Shown here in pieces: positions 6,828 to 15,672 of a stretch of DNA of 33,858 nucleotides (its first letter is position 1; every line of letters starts with the position of its first letter). Made by a program: the position numbers and the translations under genes. Under the pieces are notes generated by a model, which did no database searches, had not been told where the DNA came from, and saw only the letters and a list, made by a program, of their open reading frames with translations. This DNA comes from Sulfurovum sp. UBA7648 (GTDB lineage Bacteria; Campylobacterota; Campylobacteria; Campylobacterales; Sulfurovaceae), in NCBI GenBank assembly GCA_002483605.1, contig DLIG01000021.1, forward strand, positions 5,140 to 38,997, in the 5' to 3' direction.

Positions 6828-9143
6828 CTATACATCCAAATGTTTTACATCTTTGGCATGGGTTTCTATATAATTTCTGCGAGGTTCTACTTCGTCTCCC
6901 ATAAATAATGTAAATACTTCGCTTGCAGCATCAACATCATCTATTTTGACTTGAAGGAGCCTTCTGTTGTCAGGTATCATAGTAGTTTCCCAGAGTTGTT
7001 CCGGATTCATCTCTCCTAGACCTTTATAACGTTGGATGTAAGCGCCTTTTTTAGCACTTGTTTCGATTTCTGCTAGAAGAGCCAGCATATCTTTATCTTT
7101 AAATTCTTCAGTCATGTGGTCTTTTATCTTTTGATTGATATACAAAGCTTCATTGTAGTGAGGATTGCTAAAAAGTTGATCATCTACAATAAGCTCTTCA
7201 AGGCCGTCACCGGTTTGAACAAATAGATGGATAGATTCTTCGCTAACTGTATGGCTAAGTATATTGTATCCCAGGTCAGTAATGTAGGCTTGTAATGTTT
7301 TAAATAATGTTTTATTGTCGCTTATAATATCCGGATTTTCTATCATGTATCTAAGAACTTCAGGAAGGGCAAATCTTTTTTCTACTTCTTTTAGGGTCAT
7401 TTTGTAGTATGATACCAGTTTAAAAAGATCTACCAAGTCATTGTGTCCCATTGTTTGAGATTCTATCTCTGATATACCGTTTTCTATCAAGAAGTCATTG
7501 AGTGCTTTGTCGTCTTTTAGGTAAGTCTCATTTTTGCCTTTTTTATAACGATAAAGAGGAGGCTGTGCCAGATACAAATATCCTTTTTCTATAATAGGGC
7601 GCAAAAATCGGAAGAAAAATGTCATGAGAAGTGTTTGAATATGGCTTCCGTCGACATCCGCATCTGTCATGATGATGATCTTGTGATATCTCAGTTTGTC
7701 TTCATTGAATTCATCGCCTATTCCGCATCCAAGAGCCGTGATCATATTTTTGATCTCATCAGATTGCAGCACTTTATCCAATCTGGCTTTTTCTACATTG
7801 AGAATTTTTCCTTTTAACGGAAGTATGGCTTGGAATACTCTGTCTCGCCCTTGTTTGGCAGAACCTCCAGCAGAATCTCCTTCGACTAGATATAGTTCTG
7901 AGATAGCGGGGTCTTTGCTTTGGCAATCAGCCAATTTACCAGGCAGTGTACCAACACTCATAGAATCTTTTCTTTTTACAAGGTCTTTGGCTCTTTTTGC
8001 AGCATCTCTGCCTCTGGCAGCCAATAATACATGAGCCATGATCTCTTTTGCTTCTAGCGGCACTTCTTCAAGATAACGGTTAAAATTCTCAGAAAAGAAT
8101 TTTTGCACCAACGGCCTTACATAGCTTGAGCCAAGCTTGCCTTTGGTTTGTCCTTCAAATTGCGGCTCCGGAACTCTTACTGATATAATGGCTACCAAGC
8201 CTTCAGCAGTATCTTCACCTGTGATCTTGGTATTTTTTTCTTTCGCATTTGCATTTTTTGCTATGTAGCTCGAAAGCGATCTGGTAAGTCCTGCTCTAAA
8301 ACCGGCCTCGTGCGTACCGCCGTCAGGGGTTTTGATGTTATTTACAAAAGATAACACTTGATCAGTGTCGCTATCACAATACATGATAGCTATATCCATT
8401 TCTATATCTTCGTCCTTGCCTTGGAAAAATTGAGCCGAGGAGAGAGGTTTTTTCTTGTTCATGTCTTCGACAAATTGTCTCAATCCGCCTTCAAAATGGA
8501 ATACATCACTGCTTCCATCCCTCTCGTCTGAAAATACAATAGAGATTCTAGGATTTAAGTATGCCAACTCTTTGAATCTTTTTCTTAAGATCGAAGCATC
8601 AAATGTTACACCTTCAACAAAGATAGTTTCATCTGGCCAAAATTCTACTTTTGTACCTTTCTTTTTTGTGTTTCCAGTGATACTTAGAATGTCTTGAGGT
8701 ATCCCTTTGGCAAACGATTGCTCATGGATTTTACCGTCTCTGCTAATAGTGAGTTTTAGCTCTTTTGAAAGGGCATTAACAACAGATACACCAACACCGT
8801 GCAGACCGCCGCTTACTTTATATGTGTCTTTGTCAAACTTTCCGCCTGCATGCAAAACGGTCAGTACTACAGTAGCCGCAGAGATTTTTTCAGTCGGATG
8901 CTCGGCTACAGGAATACCTCTGCCGTTATCTTCTATGATAGCTGAACCCTCTTTTGTCAGAGTTACTTTAATAGTATCACAATATCCGGCCATTGCTTCA
9001 TCTATGGAGTTATCCACTACCTCATATACGAGGTGATGAAGGCCTTTTGTAGATGTATCGCCTATGTACATTCCAGGGCGTTTTCGTACTGCTTCTAGTC
9101 CTTTTAAGACTTTGATATTACTGGCACCATAGCTATTTCCCAT
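6828..9143 (-). CDS. gyrB: DNA gyrase subunit B
   Basis: The ATPase subunit of gyrase, which introduces negative supercoils. The GHKL ATPase motifs are present (EVVDNSIDEA, DNGRGIP, GGLHGVGVSVVNALS), then the transducer, the TOPRIM domain (LVEGDSAGGSAKQGR and DADVDGSHI) and the C-terminal QRYKGLGEMNPEQLW. I chose the ATG at 9143 (MGNSYGASNIKV), giving 771 residues. It has a GGAG ribosome-binding site 8-9 bases upstream and matches the family N-terminus. An in-frame ATG at 9188 would add 15 atypical residues. Unusually, the gene is not next to dnaA/dnaN but follows tsaD. Confidence 0.97.
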   Translation of the reverse strand: MGNSYGASNIKVLKGLEAVRKRPGMYIGDTSTKGLHHLVYEVVDNSIDEAMAGYCDTIKVTLTKEGSAIIEDNGRGIPVAEHPTEKISAATVVLTVLHAGGKFDKDTYKVSGGLHGVGVSVVNALSKELKLTISRDGKIHEQSFAKGIPQDILSITGNTKKKGTKVEFWPDETIFVEGVTFDASILRKRFKELAYLNPRISIVFSDERDGSSDVFHFEGGLRQFVEDMNKKKPLSSAQFFQGKDEDIEMDIAIMYCDSDTDQVLSFVNNIKTPDGGTHEAGFRAGLTRSLSSYIAKNANAKEKNTKITGEDTAEGLVAIISVRVPEPQFEGQTKGKLGSSYVRPLVQKFFSENFNRYLEEVPLEAKEIMAHVLLAARGRDAAKRAKDLVKRKDSMSVGTLPGKLADCQSKDPAISELYLVEGDSAGGSAKQGRDRVFQAILPLKGKILNVEKARLDKVLQSDEIKNMITALGCGIGDEFNEDKLRYHKIIIMTDADVDGSHIQTLLMTFFFRFLRPIIEKGYLYLAQPPLYRYKKGKNETYLKDDKALNDFLIENGISEIESQTMGHNDLVDLFKLVSYYKMTLKEVEKRFALPEVLRYMIENPDIISDNKTLFKTLQAYITDLGYNILSHTVSEESIHLFVQTGDGLEELIVDDQLFSNPHYNEALYINQKIKDHMTEEFKDKDMLALLAEIETSAKKGAYIQRYKGLGEMNPEQLWETTMIPDNRRLLQVKIDDVDAASEVFTLFMGDEVEPRRNYIETHAKDVKHLDV

Positions 9144-9250
9144 GCTATTATCTCCACATATTGATTTACACCATCTGCCGATACTCAAATTTTTAGTAGA
9201 AAATAAAAATTAAGCCTTCAACAAACAGTTTTTGCGACTTACCGCTTTTA

Positions 9251-9287
9251 TTGAGATAAATCCCAATTATAATTTATTATATCTCAA
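9251..9287 (-). promoter_or_regulatory. Putative gyrB promoter with flanking inverted repeat
   Basis: Reading on the minus strand, two TATAAT boxes (9276-9281 and 9266-9271) lie between the arms of an 8-bp perfect inverted repeat: TTGAGATA at 9251-9258 and TATCTCAA at 9280-9287. It is the only AT-rich promoter-like sequence in the 173-base gap between tsaD and gyrB. It could be an operator or a hairpin; there is no direct evidence for either. Confidence 0.4.
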
Positions 9288-9316
9288 GATTGCTTATTTG
9301 GGGCTTTCTATGTTTT

Positions 9317-10324
9317 TTAGAGTCGTGTGCCGGAAGTATGCTTTTGTGTAGGCTGGGTCTGGATGTCGTTGGCAAATATATTTCTTGCATATGAATCCAG
9401 AGCATACCGTCCAACCATAGCAGCATTATCTGAACAATATGCAAGCGGAGTGGTGTGAAGTCTTTTGCTGTAGCTTTTGCAAAGTGTTTCGTAAGCTTTT
9501 GCTATAGATCTATTCGCAGATGCCCCTCCGACCATAGCTACATCACATATGGGCTCACTAGCAAAGATCTTTTTGCTTTTTTGCAAAAGATGAGATATGA
9601 CAGCCTTTTGGAAGCAGGCAGCTACATCGCATTTATCTTGCTCGCTCATAACACTTGCTCCGCCAAGAGCTTCGATTTGTAATCTAACCGCATTTTTTAA
9701 TCCGGAGAGCGAAAAAGCAATAAGCGGAGAGTTGGACAGCGGCACCGGAAATGAAAAACGATTCTCGTCACCGTGAAGAGCCAATTGTTCTATGATAGGC
9801 CCGCCGGGATATCCAAGATCCATCATTTTGGCACATTTATCAAAACTCTCTCCTATGCTGTCATCCATGGTTGTGGCTAAGACTTGCATATCTTCAAAGC
9901 TTTTTACTCTCACTATCATCGTGTGCCCGCCTGAGATGAGGAGTGTCAATATGGGAAAGATACCTTCTTTTTCTACAAAGAGAGAGTATATGTGTGCTTT
10001 GAGGTGATTTACTGCAATTAGCGGGATGTCTAGCATGGCTGATAGAGTTTTTGCCATTGCTATACCTTCCATTAGTGTCACCCCAAGTCCAGGCTGATTG
10101 GTAACGGCTATAGCTTTAAGTTTTGGAAAATATTCTTGTGTTTGTGCAAGTATTTTAGGTAACGCGATGGCATGGAGTCTCGAGGCAAGCTCAGGTACTA
10201 CTCCGCCGTATATGGAATGCTCTTTTTCTTGGGAGATTTTTTTGTGGAAAATAAGCTTTTTTGTTTTTATCTCTGTAACTGCTATAGAGCTATCATCGCA
10301 ACTGCTTTCTATACTAAGTATCAT
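9317..10324 (-). CDS. tsaD: tRNA N6-adenosine threonylcarbamoyltransferase
   Basis: The Kae1/Gcp/TsaD enzyme transfers threonylcarbamoyl to A37 of ANN-decoding tRNAs, together with TsaB and TsaE. The 335-residue length is normal. Visible motifs are the N-terminal SIESSCDDSSIAV, GVVPELASRLH, metal ligands His107 and His111 (HLKAH), LISGGHTMIV, GESFDKCAKMMDLGYPGGP and VGGASANRSI. It is the last gene of an overlapping run cdsA-dxr-esterase-tsaD, with a 4-base overlap with the esterase. cdsA-dxr-tsaD neighbourhoods are known in Campylobacter. Confidence 0.97.
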   Translation of the reverse strand: MILSIESSCDDSSIAVTEIKTKKLIFHKKISQEKEHSIYGGVVPELASRLHAIALPKILAQTQEYFPKLKAIAVTNQPGLGVTLMEGIAMAKTLSAMLDIPLIAVNHLKAHIYSLFVEKEGIFPILTLLISGGHTMIVRVKSFEDMQVLATTMDDSIGESFDKCAKMMDLGYPGGPIIEQLALHGDENRFSFPVPLSNSPLIAFSLSGLKNAVRLQIEALGGASVMSEQDKCDVAACFQKAVISHLLQKSKKIFASEPICDVAMVGGASANRSIAKAYETLCKSYSKRLHTTPLAYCSDNAAMVGRYALDSYARNIFANDIQTQPTQKHTSGTRL

Positions 10325-10866
10325 ACACCATCCTGTTTTTTAACCAACTCTAAAATATGTTCCCACTCTCCAAAGCCGCTATCATTATTGATATGTCCGG
10401 CTTGGTGAAGTATCTCGAGTTTTATATCGTATTTTTTTGCTATCTCTTTTGCTTCGCCAATACCCATGTAGGCATCATTGCTAGAGACTATGAGATCTAT
10501 TTTGGACGCGTGCAGCGACACAGAAAGAGGGCATGGGAAAAAGCTTTTGATAGTTTCTATCTTTGTATCTAGACTAGGCGGAGCGACAAGTATCAAATGT
10601 TTGATATGATCTATTTCTTCATTTGCCAGCCAAAACCAAAGTATGCATCCCAAAGAGTGGCATACTACAGTATCAGGCTTGAAATCAGCCAAAATTTGTT
10701 TCGTTTGTGATACCCATCTGTTTTTGCTTGGAAAGTGAGGGTTGTCGAGCATCGGAAAAGATACTGTGCCGTAGTCAGAGGCCAATTTGCAAGCCAGCCA
10801 TGCTTGCCAATGAGGGGTATCGCTTCCTCCCCATCCATGTAAAATGAGCGTTTTAGGATTTGACAT
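10321..10866 (-). CDS. RBBP9/YdeN-family alpha/beta hydrolase (serine hydrolase)
   Basis: A compact single-domain alpha/beta hydrolase of about 181 residues. It shows the oxyanion-side LILHGWGGS with a following HWQAWL, the nucleophile elbow CHSLGC (Ser in place), an acid loop SSNDAY and the catalytic His in AGHIN. That order and spacing fit the RBBP9/YdeN (Ser_hydrolase) family; the physiological substrate is unknown. I prefer the ATG at 10866 because the hydrolase fold starts a few residues later. An ATG at 10881 is possible and would overlap dxr by 29 bases. The 3' end overlaps tsaD by 4 bases, so it is co-translated with essential genes. Confidence 0.88.
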   Translation of the reverse strand: MSNPKTLILHGWGGSDTPHWQAWLACKLASDYGTVSFPMLDNPHFPSKNRWVSQTKQILADFKPDTVVCHSLGCILWFWLANEEIDHIKHLILVAPPSLDTKIETIKSFFPCPLSVSLHASKIDLIVSSNDAYMGIGEAKEIAKKYDIKLEILHQAGHINNDSGFGEWEHILELVKKQDGV

Positions 10867-11923
10867 ATTGACGTACTTCATTATTTATCTGCACTATATC
10901 TTCTATGGTTTGAGGTAATATGTTTTCAAAATGTTTGTATGCTTTCAATACAATATCATTCATTCCAAAGAAAGAACATTTTCCGCTCTTAAAGGCATCA
11001 ATTGCCTCTTCGTTCGCTGCATTGATTACCACACCCAAATGAGGATTGTCCAAGATATGATCTTTGATCTGCCAAATAGGATAACGATCCGTTTCTATCG
11101 GTAAAAATTCAATTGCGCCTATGCCAAGAATATCGATAGGCTTTAAGATTTCCTCACTCACTTCTCCTCTTAGGGCAAATGCAATAGGAAGCTTCATATC
11201 TACATTAGCTAAATGGGCAGTAGTGGAACCGTCATGAAATTCCGCCAATGCATGGACTATGGATTTTTTTTCTATCACAGCGTCTATATTGTTTGTATCA
11301 AATAACCATTTGGCTTCCAAAAGCTCGAAGAGTTTATTGGTCATAGTGGCACTATCAATTGTGATCTTGTCACCCATAGACCAAGTGGGATGTTTGAGAG
11401 CATCTGTGAATGAAGCCTGTTTAATATCTTCTAATTTCCAGTCACGAAATGCTCCGCCGCTAGCTGTGATATAGAGCTTGTTCACCGGACGGCGGTTTAA
11501 CAGATACCAAAGCCCGAAGTGTTCGCTGTCAATCGGTGTGATGCGTGAAGTATCAAGCAAGTGGCCCGCCACTACAAGCGATTCTTTGTTTGCAAGCGCT
11601 ACTTTTTTGCCAAGCTTGATAGATTCAAGGGTCGGCCTTAGGCCTGCATACCCGACCAAAGCATTGACCACGGTTTGGCTTTCGCATAATGATAAAAGCT
11701 CTATGATGCCTTCTTCTCCGCAAAAGACAAGTTCATGATTTACTTTGTGGCGATCAGCGCATGAGCCAATGGCTACATATTTTGGTTTAAAAACGGCTAT
11801 TTGTTCATTTAGCAGAGATATATTATTTCCTGCTACGAGCGCTTCGACCTTGATATCAAAACGGGAAGCGATTTGCAGTGTATTGACCCCGATAGAGCCG
11901 GTTGATCCTAGGAGTACTATCAT
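10853..11923 (-). CDS. dxr: 1-deoxy-D-xylulose 5-phosphate reductoisomerase
   Basis: This is the second, committed enzyme of the MEP isoprenoid pathway: NADPH-dependent rearrangement and reduction of DXP to MEP. At 356 residues it is somewhat shorter than the E. coli enzyme. The N-terminal Rossmann motif is LLGSTGSIGVNTL. The metal and substrate site residues lie in ALANKESLVVAG, PIDSEHFGLW, TASGGAFRDW, HPTWSMGDKITIDSATM and NKLFELLEAKWLF. It begins directly next to the stop of cdsA with no gap and overlaps the esterase at its end, so the four genes are one transcription unit. Confidence 0.97.
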   Translation of the reverse strand: MIVLLGSTGSIGVNTLQIASRFDIKVEALVAGNNISLLNEQIAVFKPKYVAIGSCADRHKVNHELVFCGEEGIIELLSLCESQTVVNALVGYAGLRPTLESIKLGKKVALANKESLVVAGHLLDTSRITPIDSEHFGLWYLLNRRPVNKLYITASGGAFRDWKLEDIKQASFTDALKHPTWSMGDKITIDSATMTNKLFELLEAKWLFDTNNIDAVIEKKSIVHALAEFHDGSTTAHLANVDMKLPIAFALRGEVSEEILKPIDILGIGAIEFLPIETDRYPIWQIKDHILDNPHLGVVINAANEEAIDAFKSGKCSFFGMNDIVLKAYKHFENILPQTIEDIVQINNEVRQYVKS

Positions 11924-12685
11924 CTATGAAGGCAATGCACGAAGAGCTATAACCATCATGACCACTCCAAATAGGTATCCGTCAATTCTGTCCAACATGC
12001 CGCCGTGCCCAGGCAGAACATTTCCGCTATCCTTGACTCCTGCCTCTCTTTTTAGATAACTTTCGAACAGATCCCCAAAAACTGCTGCTATTGATATGGA
12101 AAATGTAACCAATATTGCTTTTACAAGATTGTAATCTTTGTATCCTATAAAAGCACCGATAGCAGTAGCTATGACAATTCCGCCTATCACACCTTCTAGC
12201 GTTTTGTTCGGTGAAGTAGCAGAAAATCTGGTTTTCCCAATGGTTTTTCCCACAAAAAAAGCCCCGATATCTGTTAATGCTACAGTAATGAGCAGCCACA
12301 ACATTGCCCAAATACCAAAATCATTATAGAGCATCAAGAAGAACAACACCCCGATTGTAGGATACAAGAACGGCAATAAAAGACGTTTGTCAAAATTATG
12401 AAAATATGCGAGCGATCCCGCAAATATAATGGCTATAAAAAAGAAAAGGTCATCGGGGCTCGGATAGAAATAAGCGACTATCCAAATAAATGCAGCCCAA
12501 AAATATGCCGATGGAGCTTCGATGCCATAGAGTTTCATGGCCTCATAAAATGCAAACATATAAATGATACCCAAAAAGATCCACATCACAGGAAAGCTAT
12601 CAATCCATCCAATGAGTGAAACTATTGCCAACAGAACAAGGCCTGTCATCCATCTCTCTTGATGGTCTGTAAAAAGGTGTTTCAT
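11924..12685 (-). CDS. cdsA: Phosphatidate cytidylyltransferase (CDP-diacylglycerol synthase)
   Basis: An integral membrane enzyme that makes CDP-diacylglycerol from phosphatidate and CTP for phospholipid synthesis. The 253-residue protein is mostly transmembrane helices. The C-terminal family signature is complete (SYLKREAGVKDSG followed by LPGHGGMLDRID), and SPNKTLEGVIGG lies before it. AAGGAA precedes the ATG at 12685. It is the first gene of the cdsA-dxr-esterase-tsaD unit. A 49-base gap separates it from the NFACT gene upstream, so it may or may not be co-transcribed with it. Confidence 0.96.
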   Translation of the reverse strand: MKHLFTDHQERWMTGLVLLAIVSLIGWIDSFPVMWIFLGIIYMFAFYEAMKLYGIEAPSAYFWAAFIWIVAYFYPSPDDLFFFIAIIFAGSLAYFHNFDKRLLLPFLYPTIGVLFFLMLYNDFGIWAMLWLLITVALTDIGAFFVGKTIGKTRFSATSPNKTLEGVIGGIVIATAIGAFIGYKDYNLVKAILVTFSISIAAVFGDLFESYLKREAGVKDSGNVLPGHGGMLDRIDGYLFGVVMMVIALRALPS

Positions 12686-12734
12686 ATACTTTTTCCTTGA
12701 GTATCAGAATTTAATGATTATACCATAACTAGCG

Positions 12735-14075
12735 TTAACTTCTTATTTCTATGCCTTCTTTGGTGATGATGATCGTCTCATAATTGGTATAAAATACATT
12801 GGCTTCTTCTTGCGTTTTGACAAATTTTCTCTTTGTAAAATCAACCTTGTATTCTCCGGCTTTGTCGGTAGAAAAATCTACACAAAGCTTGGCCGCGCTT
12901 TTTATGACACTTTGCGGGATGGATTGTTTATCTGTTTTTATTATAACATGTGATGATGGTATGCCTTGTATGTGCATCCATGTGTCATTTGCTTTGGCAA
13001 GAGCTAAAAGTTTTTTATTCTCTTTTTTATTGCGTCCTATGAAAACCTTATACCCCTCTATCCAAACTATTTGTGCATCATCTGATTTTTTCTTTTCTTT
13101 TTTTTGTCCTGATTTTTGAGGCAAGAACGGTGTGAGCTGTTCGGTAGTTGTTGCATTATTGATAAGTCCGAGCAATGTTTTATAAAATGAAACTTTGCTC
13201 TCTAAATTCTCTCTTTCGATATGCACGTGCACGGCTTTATTTTTGGCTTTTTTTGCCATTGTAAAAAAGTACTCTCCTAAGCGGTTTGTTGAGATATGTT
13301 TTGGCAGATCTATAGTGATTGGCTTGCTTTCAAAATCCTCCGTTTTTAGTTTTGTATCATAAGCTTTGATGTTATGAAGATTTGCCAAAACTATTGAGCC
13401 GTAAAGGTTATATTTTTCATACTCTTTTTGCAAAGTTATTTCGTTTGGCAAAGAGGAAAGCAGTTTATATAGTTTATCATATTTTTTTTGTGTGGCATTG
13501 ATAAGATTTTGCTTAATAGACTTAAGTGCCTTTTCTTGCAAAGAGAGGTAATTTTTTTCTAGCAAATCTTCGATATCCACGCCATCAAGAGCGATGGTTT
13601 GTTTACGTGGAGGCAGGTCAATAAGCTCAACACCGGGCCTAATAACCCTAAAAGATTTGCTTGCATCTATATGCCTGAGTGCTTCTATGATGATCTTGTT
13701 TTCATCCAGCAAGATAACATTGGTATGACGGCCGGTAAATTCAAATTGAAGTATGATAGTTTGAATTTTGTATTTATTTTTTGTCTGCAGTGTAAAACAC
13801 AACACTCTATCGTTTGGCAAGACCTTTATATCAAGAATATTGCTGTATGAAACAAGCGATTCAATCAGGTTGTCAAATGGAGCATTGTAGTTTTGAGTGT
13901 ATGGCGCTTGAGCGGTCTTATAAACCATGCTTTCGCCTCTAGTCATGACAAAACAGTATTCGAACTCTTTATCAAATCTCAAAGAGATAGTATTGTCTCC
14001 TATACGTTTGGCTTTGAAAATAGTATCAAATTGCATAAGATGTTTTTGCAGGGCTACAAGCTCTCCGTAAGTCAC
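12735..14075 (-). CDS. NFACT/RqcH-like protein (ribosome quality control, FbpA/DUF814 family)
   Basis: Members bind obstructed 50S subunits; RqcH adds C-terminal Ala tails to stalled chains. Here the NFACT-N region contains a DR pair in LPNDRVLCF (the position of the RqcH D-R motif), FTGRHTNVILLDE and LRHIDASKSFRVIRPG. A helical middle with coiled-coil character follows, then the NFACT-R/DUF814 domain (YKVFIGRNKKENKKLLALA, NDTWMHIQGIPSSHVIIKT). I chose a GTG start at 14075 (446 residues) because AAGGAG lies 5 bases upstream. The in-frame ATGs at 14108 and 14162 have no good ribosome-binding site, the first lies inside a promoter palindrome, and the second overlaps leuC. Confidence 0.85.
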   Translation of the reverse strand: MTYGELVALQKHLMQFDTIFKAKRIGDNTISLRFDKEFEYCFVMTRGESMVYKTAQAPYTQNYNAPFDNLIESLVSYSNILDIKVLPNDRVLCFTLQTKNKYKIQTIILQFEFTGRHTNVILLDENKIIIEALRHIDASKSFRVIRPGVELIDLPPRKQTIALDGVDIEDLLEKNYLSLQEKALKSIKQNLINATQKKYDKLYKLLSSLPNEITLQKEYEKYNLYGSIVLANLHNIKAYDTKLKTEDFESKPITIDLPKHISTNRLGEYFFTMAKKAKNKAVHVHIERENLESKVSFYKTLLGLINNATTTEQLTPFLPQKSGQKKEKKKSDDAQIVWIEGYKVFIGRNKKENKKLLALAKANDTWMHIQGIPSSHVIIKTDKQSIPQSVIKSAAKLCVDFSTDKAGEYKVDFTKRKFVKTQEEANVFYTNYETIIITKEGIEIRS

Positions 14076-14102
14076 GCGCACTCCTTGTGGTGAGGCGTAT
14101 TT

Positions 14103-14121
14103 TACCATAATATGGTATAAT
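14103..14121. promoter_or_regulatory. Divergent promoter palindrome between the NFACT gene and leuC
   Basis: A perfect 15-bp palindrome, TACCATA-A-TATGGTA (14103-14117), overlaps the start of the leuC -10 box TATAAT (14116-14121), which is 28 bases before the leuC ATG. AAGGAA at 14137-14142 is the leuC ribosome-binding site. The palindrome could be an operator acting on both directions. Confidence 0.45.
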
Positions 14122-14148
14122 TGCCCAATTTTATGCAAGGAACTAGTT

Positions 14149-15423
14149 ATGGGACAAACCATTACAGAAAAGATTTTTTCCGCTCACGCAGGGCGCGATG
14201 TAAAAGCCGGGGAGATCGTACGAGTCGATATAGACATGATCATAGGGAATGATATCACAACACCTATATCAATAAGAGCATTTGAAGAGAGCGGAGCTAC
14301 AAAACTTGCTCGTCCGGATAACTTTTGTATCGTTATGGATCACTATATTCCGGCCAAAGACATTGCTTCTGCAAACCAGGCTAAGATAAGCAGGGACTTT
14401 GCTTATAAGCATGACATGAAATACTTTTTTGACGAAAAGGATATGGGTATTGAGCATGCGCTTTTGCCTGAAAAAGGGTTGGTGATACCGGGCGATGTCA
14501 TCATCGGAGCTGATTCGCATACTTGTACCCATGGAGCTTTGGGCGCTTTTAGTACGGGAATGGGAAGTACAGATCTGGCTTTTGGAATGATAACCGGCGG
14601 CAATTGGTTCAAAGTGCCTGAATCTATCAAGGTTGAACTTATAGGCAAACCTGCTAAGCATATCTATGGCAAAGATATCATCTTGGAGCTTATCCGCATG
14701 ATAGGAGTGGATGGGGCACTGTATCAAGCTCTTGAATTTACAGGCGATACAATACAGTATCTTGGTATGGACGATAGATTTTCAATCTGCAATATGGCTA
14801 TAGAAGCAGGCGCCAAATCAGGGATAATCGCTGTCGATGAGGTAACCTTGGCATATCTTGATGAGAGACGCAAGGCAAATAACGGACTCAGGGCAGAACC
14901 TAAGATCTATCATTCAGACAGCGACGCAGTTTACTCACAAGTAATTACTATCGATGTAAGCAAACTTTCTCCTGTTATCGCTTATCCATTCTTGCCGTCA
15001 AACGGCAAAAGCGTAGAGCAGGCAGTTGCTGATGATATCAAGATCGACCAGGTAATGATAGGAAGCTGTACAAACGGAAGGATCGAAGATCTGCGCATTG
15101 CAGCTAAGATCATGAAAGGCAAAAGAGTAGCTCGTCATACTCGTATGATAGTCACTCCTGCTACCCAAAAGATATTGCTTCAAGCACAGCACGAAGGACT
15201 TATTGATATTCTTATAGAAGCCGGTGCTGTTGTGAGTAATCCTACGTGCGGCGCATGTCTTGGGGGATATATGGGGATCTTGGGAGACGGCGAGAAATGC
15301 GTAGCTACCACAAATAGAAACTTCGTAGGACGCATGGGTGCTAGATCAAGCGAGATTTATTTGGCCAATTCCGCTGTAGCAGCTGCCAGCGCAATAGCAG
15401 GCAAAATAGTAGATCCTAGATAG
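14149..15423 (+). CDS. leuC: 3-isopropylmalate dehydratase large subunit
   Basis: With LeuD it isomerises 2-isopropylmalate to 3-isopropylmalate in leucine synthesis, as an aconitase-type [4Fe-4S] enzyme. The three cluster cysteines are Cys307 (GSCTNGRIEDLR), Cys367 and Cys370 (NPTCGACLGG). Also seen are the N-terminal QTITEKIFSAHAG, GADSHTCTHGALGAF and the C-terminal TTNRNFVGRMG. At 424 residues it is the short LeuC type (archaeal/HACN-like) rather than the ~466-residue E. coli type. leuD is not adjacent: the next gene downstream belongs to the DUF11 cluster. Confidence 0.96.
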   Translation: MGQTITEKIFSAHAGRDVKAGEIVRVDIDMIIGNDITTPISIRAFEESGATKLARPDNFCIVMDHYIPAKDIASANQAKISRDFAYKHDMKYFFDEKDMGIEHALLPEKGLVIPGDVIIGADSHTCTHGALGAFSTGMGSTDLAFGMITGGNWFKVPESIKVELIGKPAKHIYGKDIILELIRMIGVDGALYQALEFTGDTIQYLGMDDRFSICNMAIEAGAKSGIIAVDEVTLAYLDERRKANNGLRAEPKIYHSDSDAVYSQVITIDVSKLSPVIAYPFLPSNGKSVEQAVADDIKIDQVMIGSCTNGRIEDLRIAAKIMKGKRVARHTRMIVTPATQKILLQAQHEGLIDILIEAGAVVSNPTCGACLGGYMGILGDGEKCVATTNRNFVGRMGARSSEIYLANSAVAAASAIAGKIVDPR

Positions 15424-15432
15424 GGTTTCTGC

Positions 15433-15502
15433 GTTATGCCGTACTTGATACGGCATCCATGGATTCTTACGAATACTCCGTATTCTCAGAACGACGCGAT
15501 TT
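15433..15502 (+). repeat. GTCAT-type palindromic repeat, copy a (left boundary of the DUF11 cluster)
   Basis: It starts with GTTAT, a variant of GTCAT. A 7-bp stem, ATGCCGT (15436-15442) with ACGGCAT (15450-15456), is followed by a second weaker hairpin and a GACGC end. Bases 15436-15502 match 23597-23663 without gaps and with 4 C/T differences. No gene is present in 15424-15672 apart from this repeat and the promoter of the next gene. Confidence 0.8.
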
Positions 15503-15645
15503 GTCATAGTGAGCGAAGCGTAACTATCTCTTAAACTAATCTCCATCGCCGTATAGATAATCACAACAATTTTTACCTTCTTTATACCATCCTCGTGGTT
15601 TTATAATTATTTATTTCTTTTTATAACTTCTATTTAATTATATGT

Positions 15646-15651
15646 TATAAT
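15646..15651 (+). promoter_or_regulatory. Probable -10 box of the DUF11 cluster
   Basis: TATAAT lies in an AT-only stretch, with GGAG at 15663-15666 and the ATG at 15673 directly downstream. The predicted leader is only about 15 nt. There is no clear -35. Confidence 0.5.
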
Positions 15652-15672
15652 ATAATAAGTTTGGAGTTAAGG

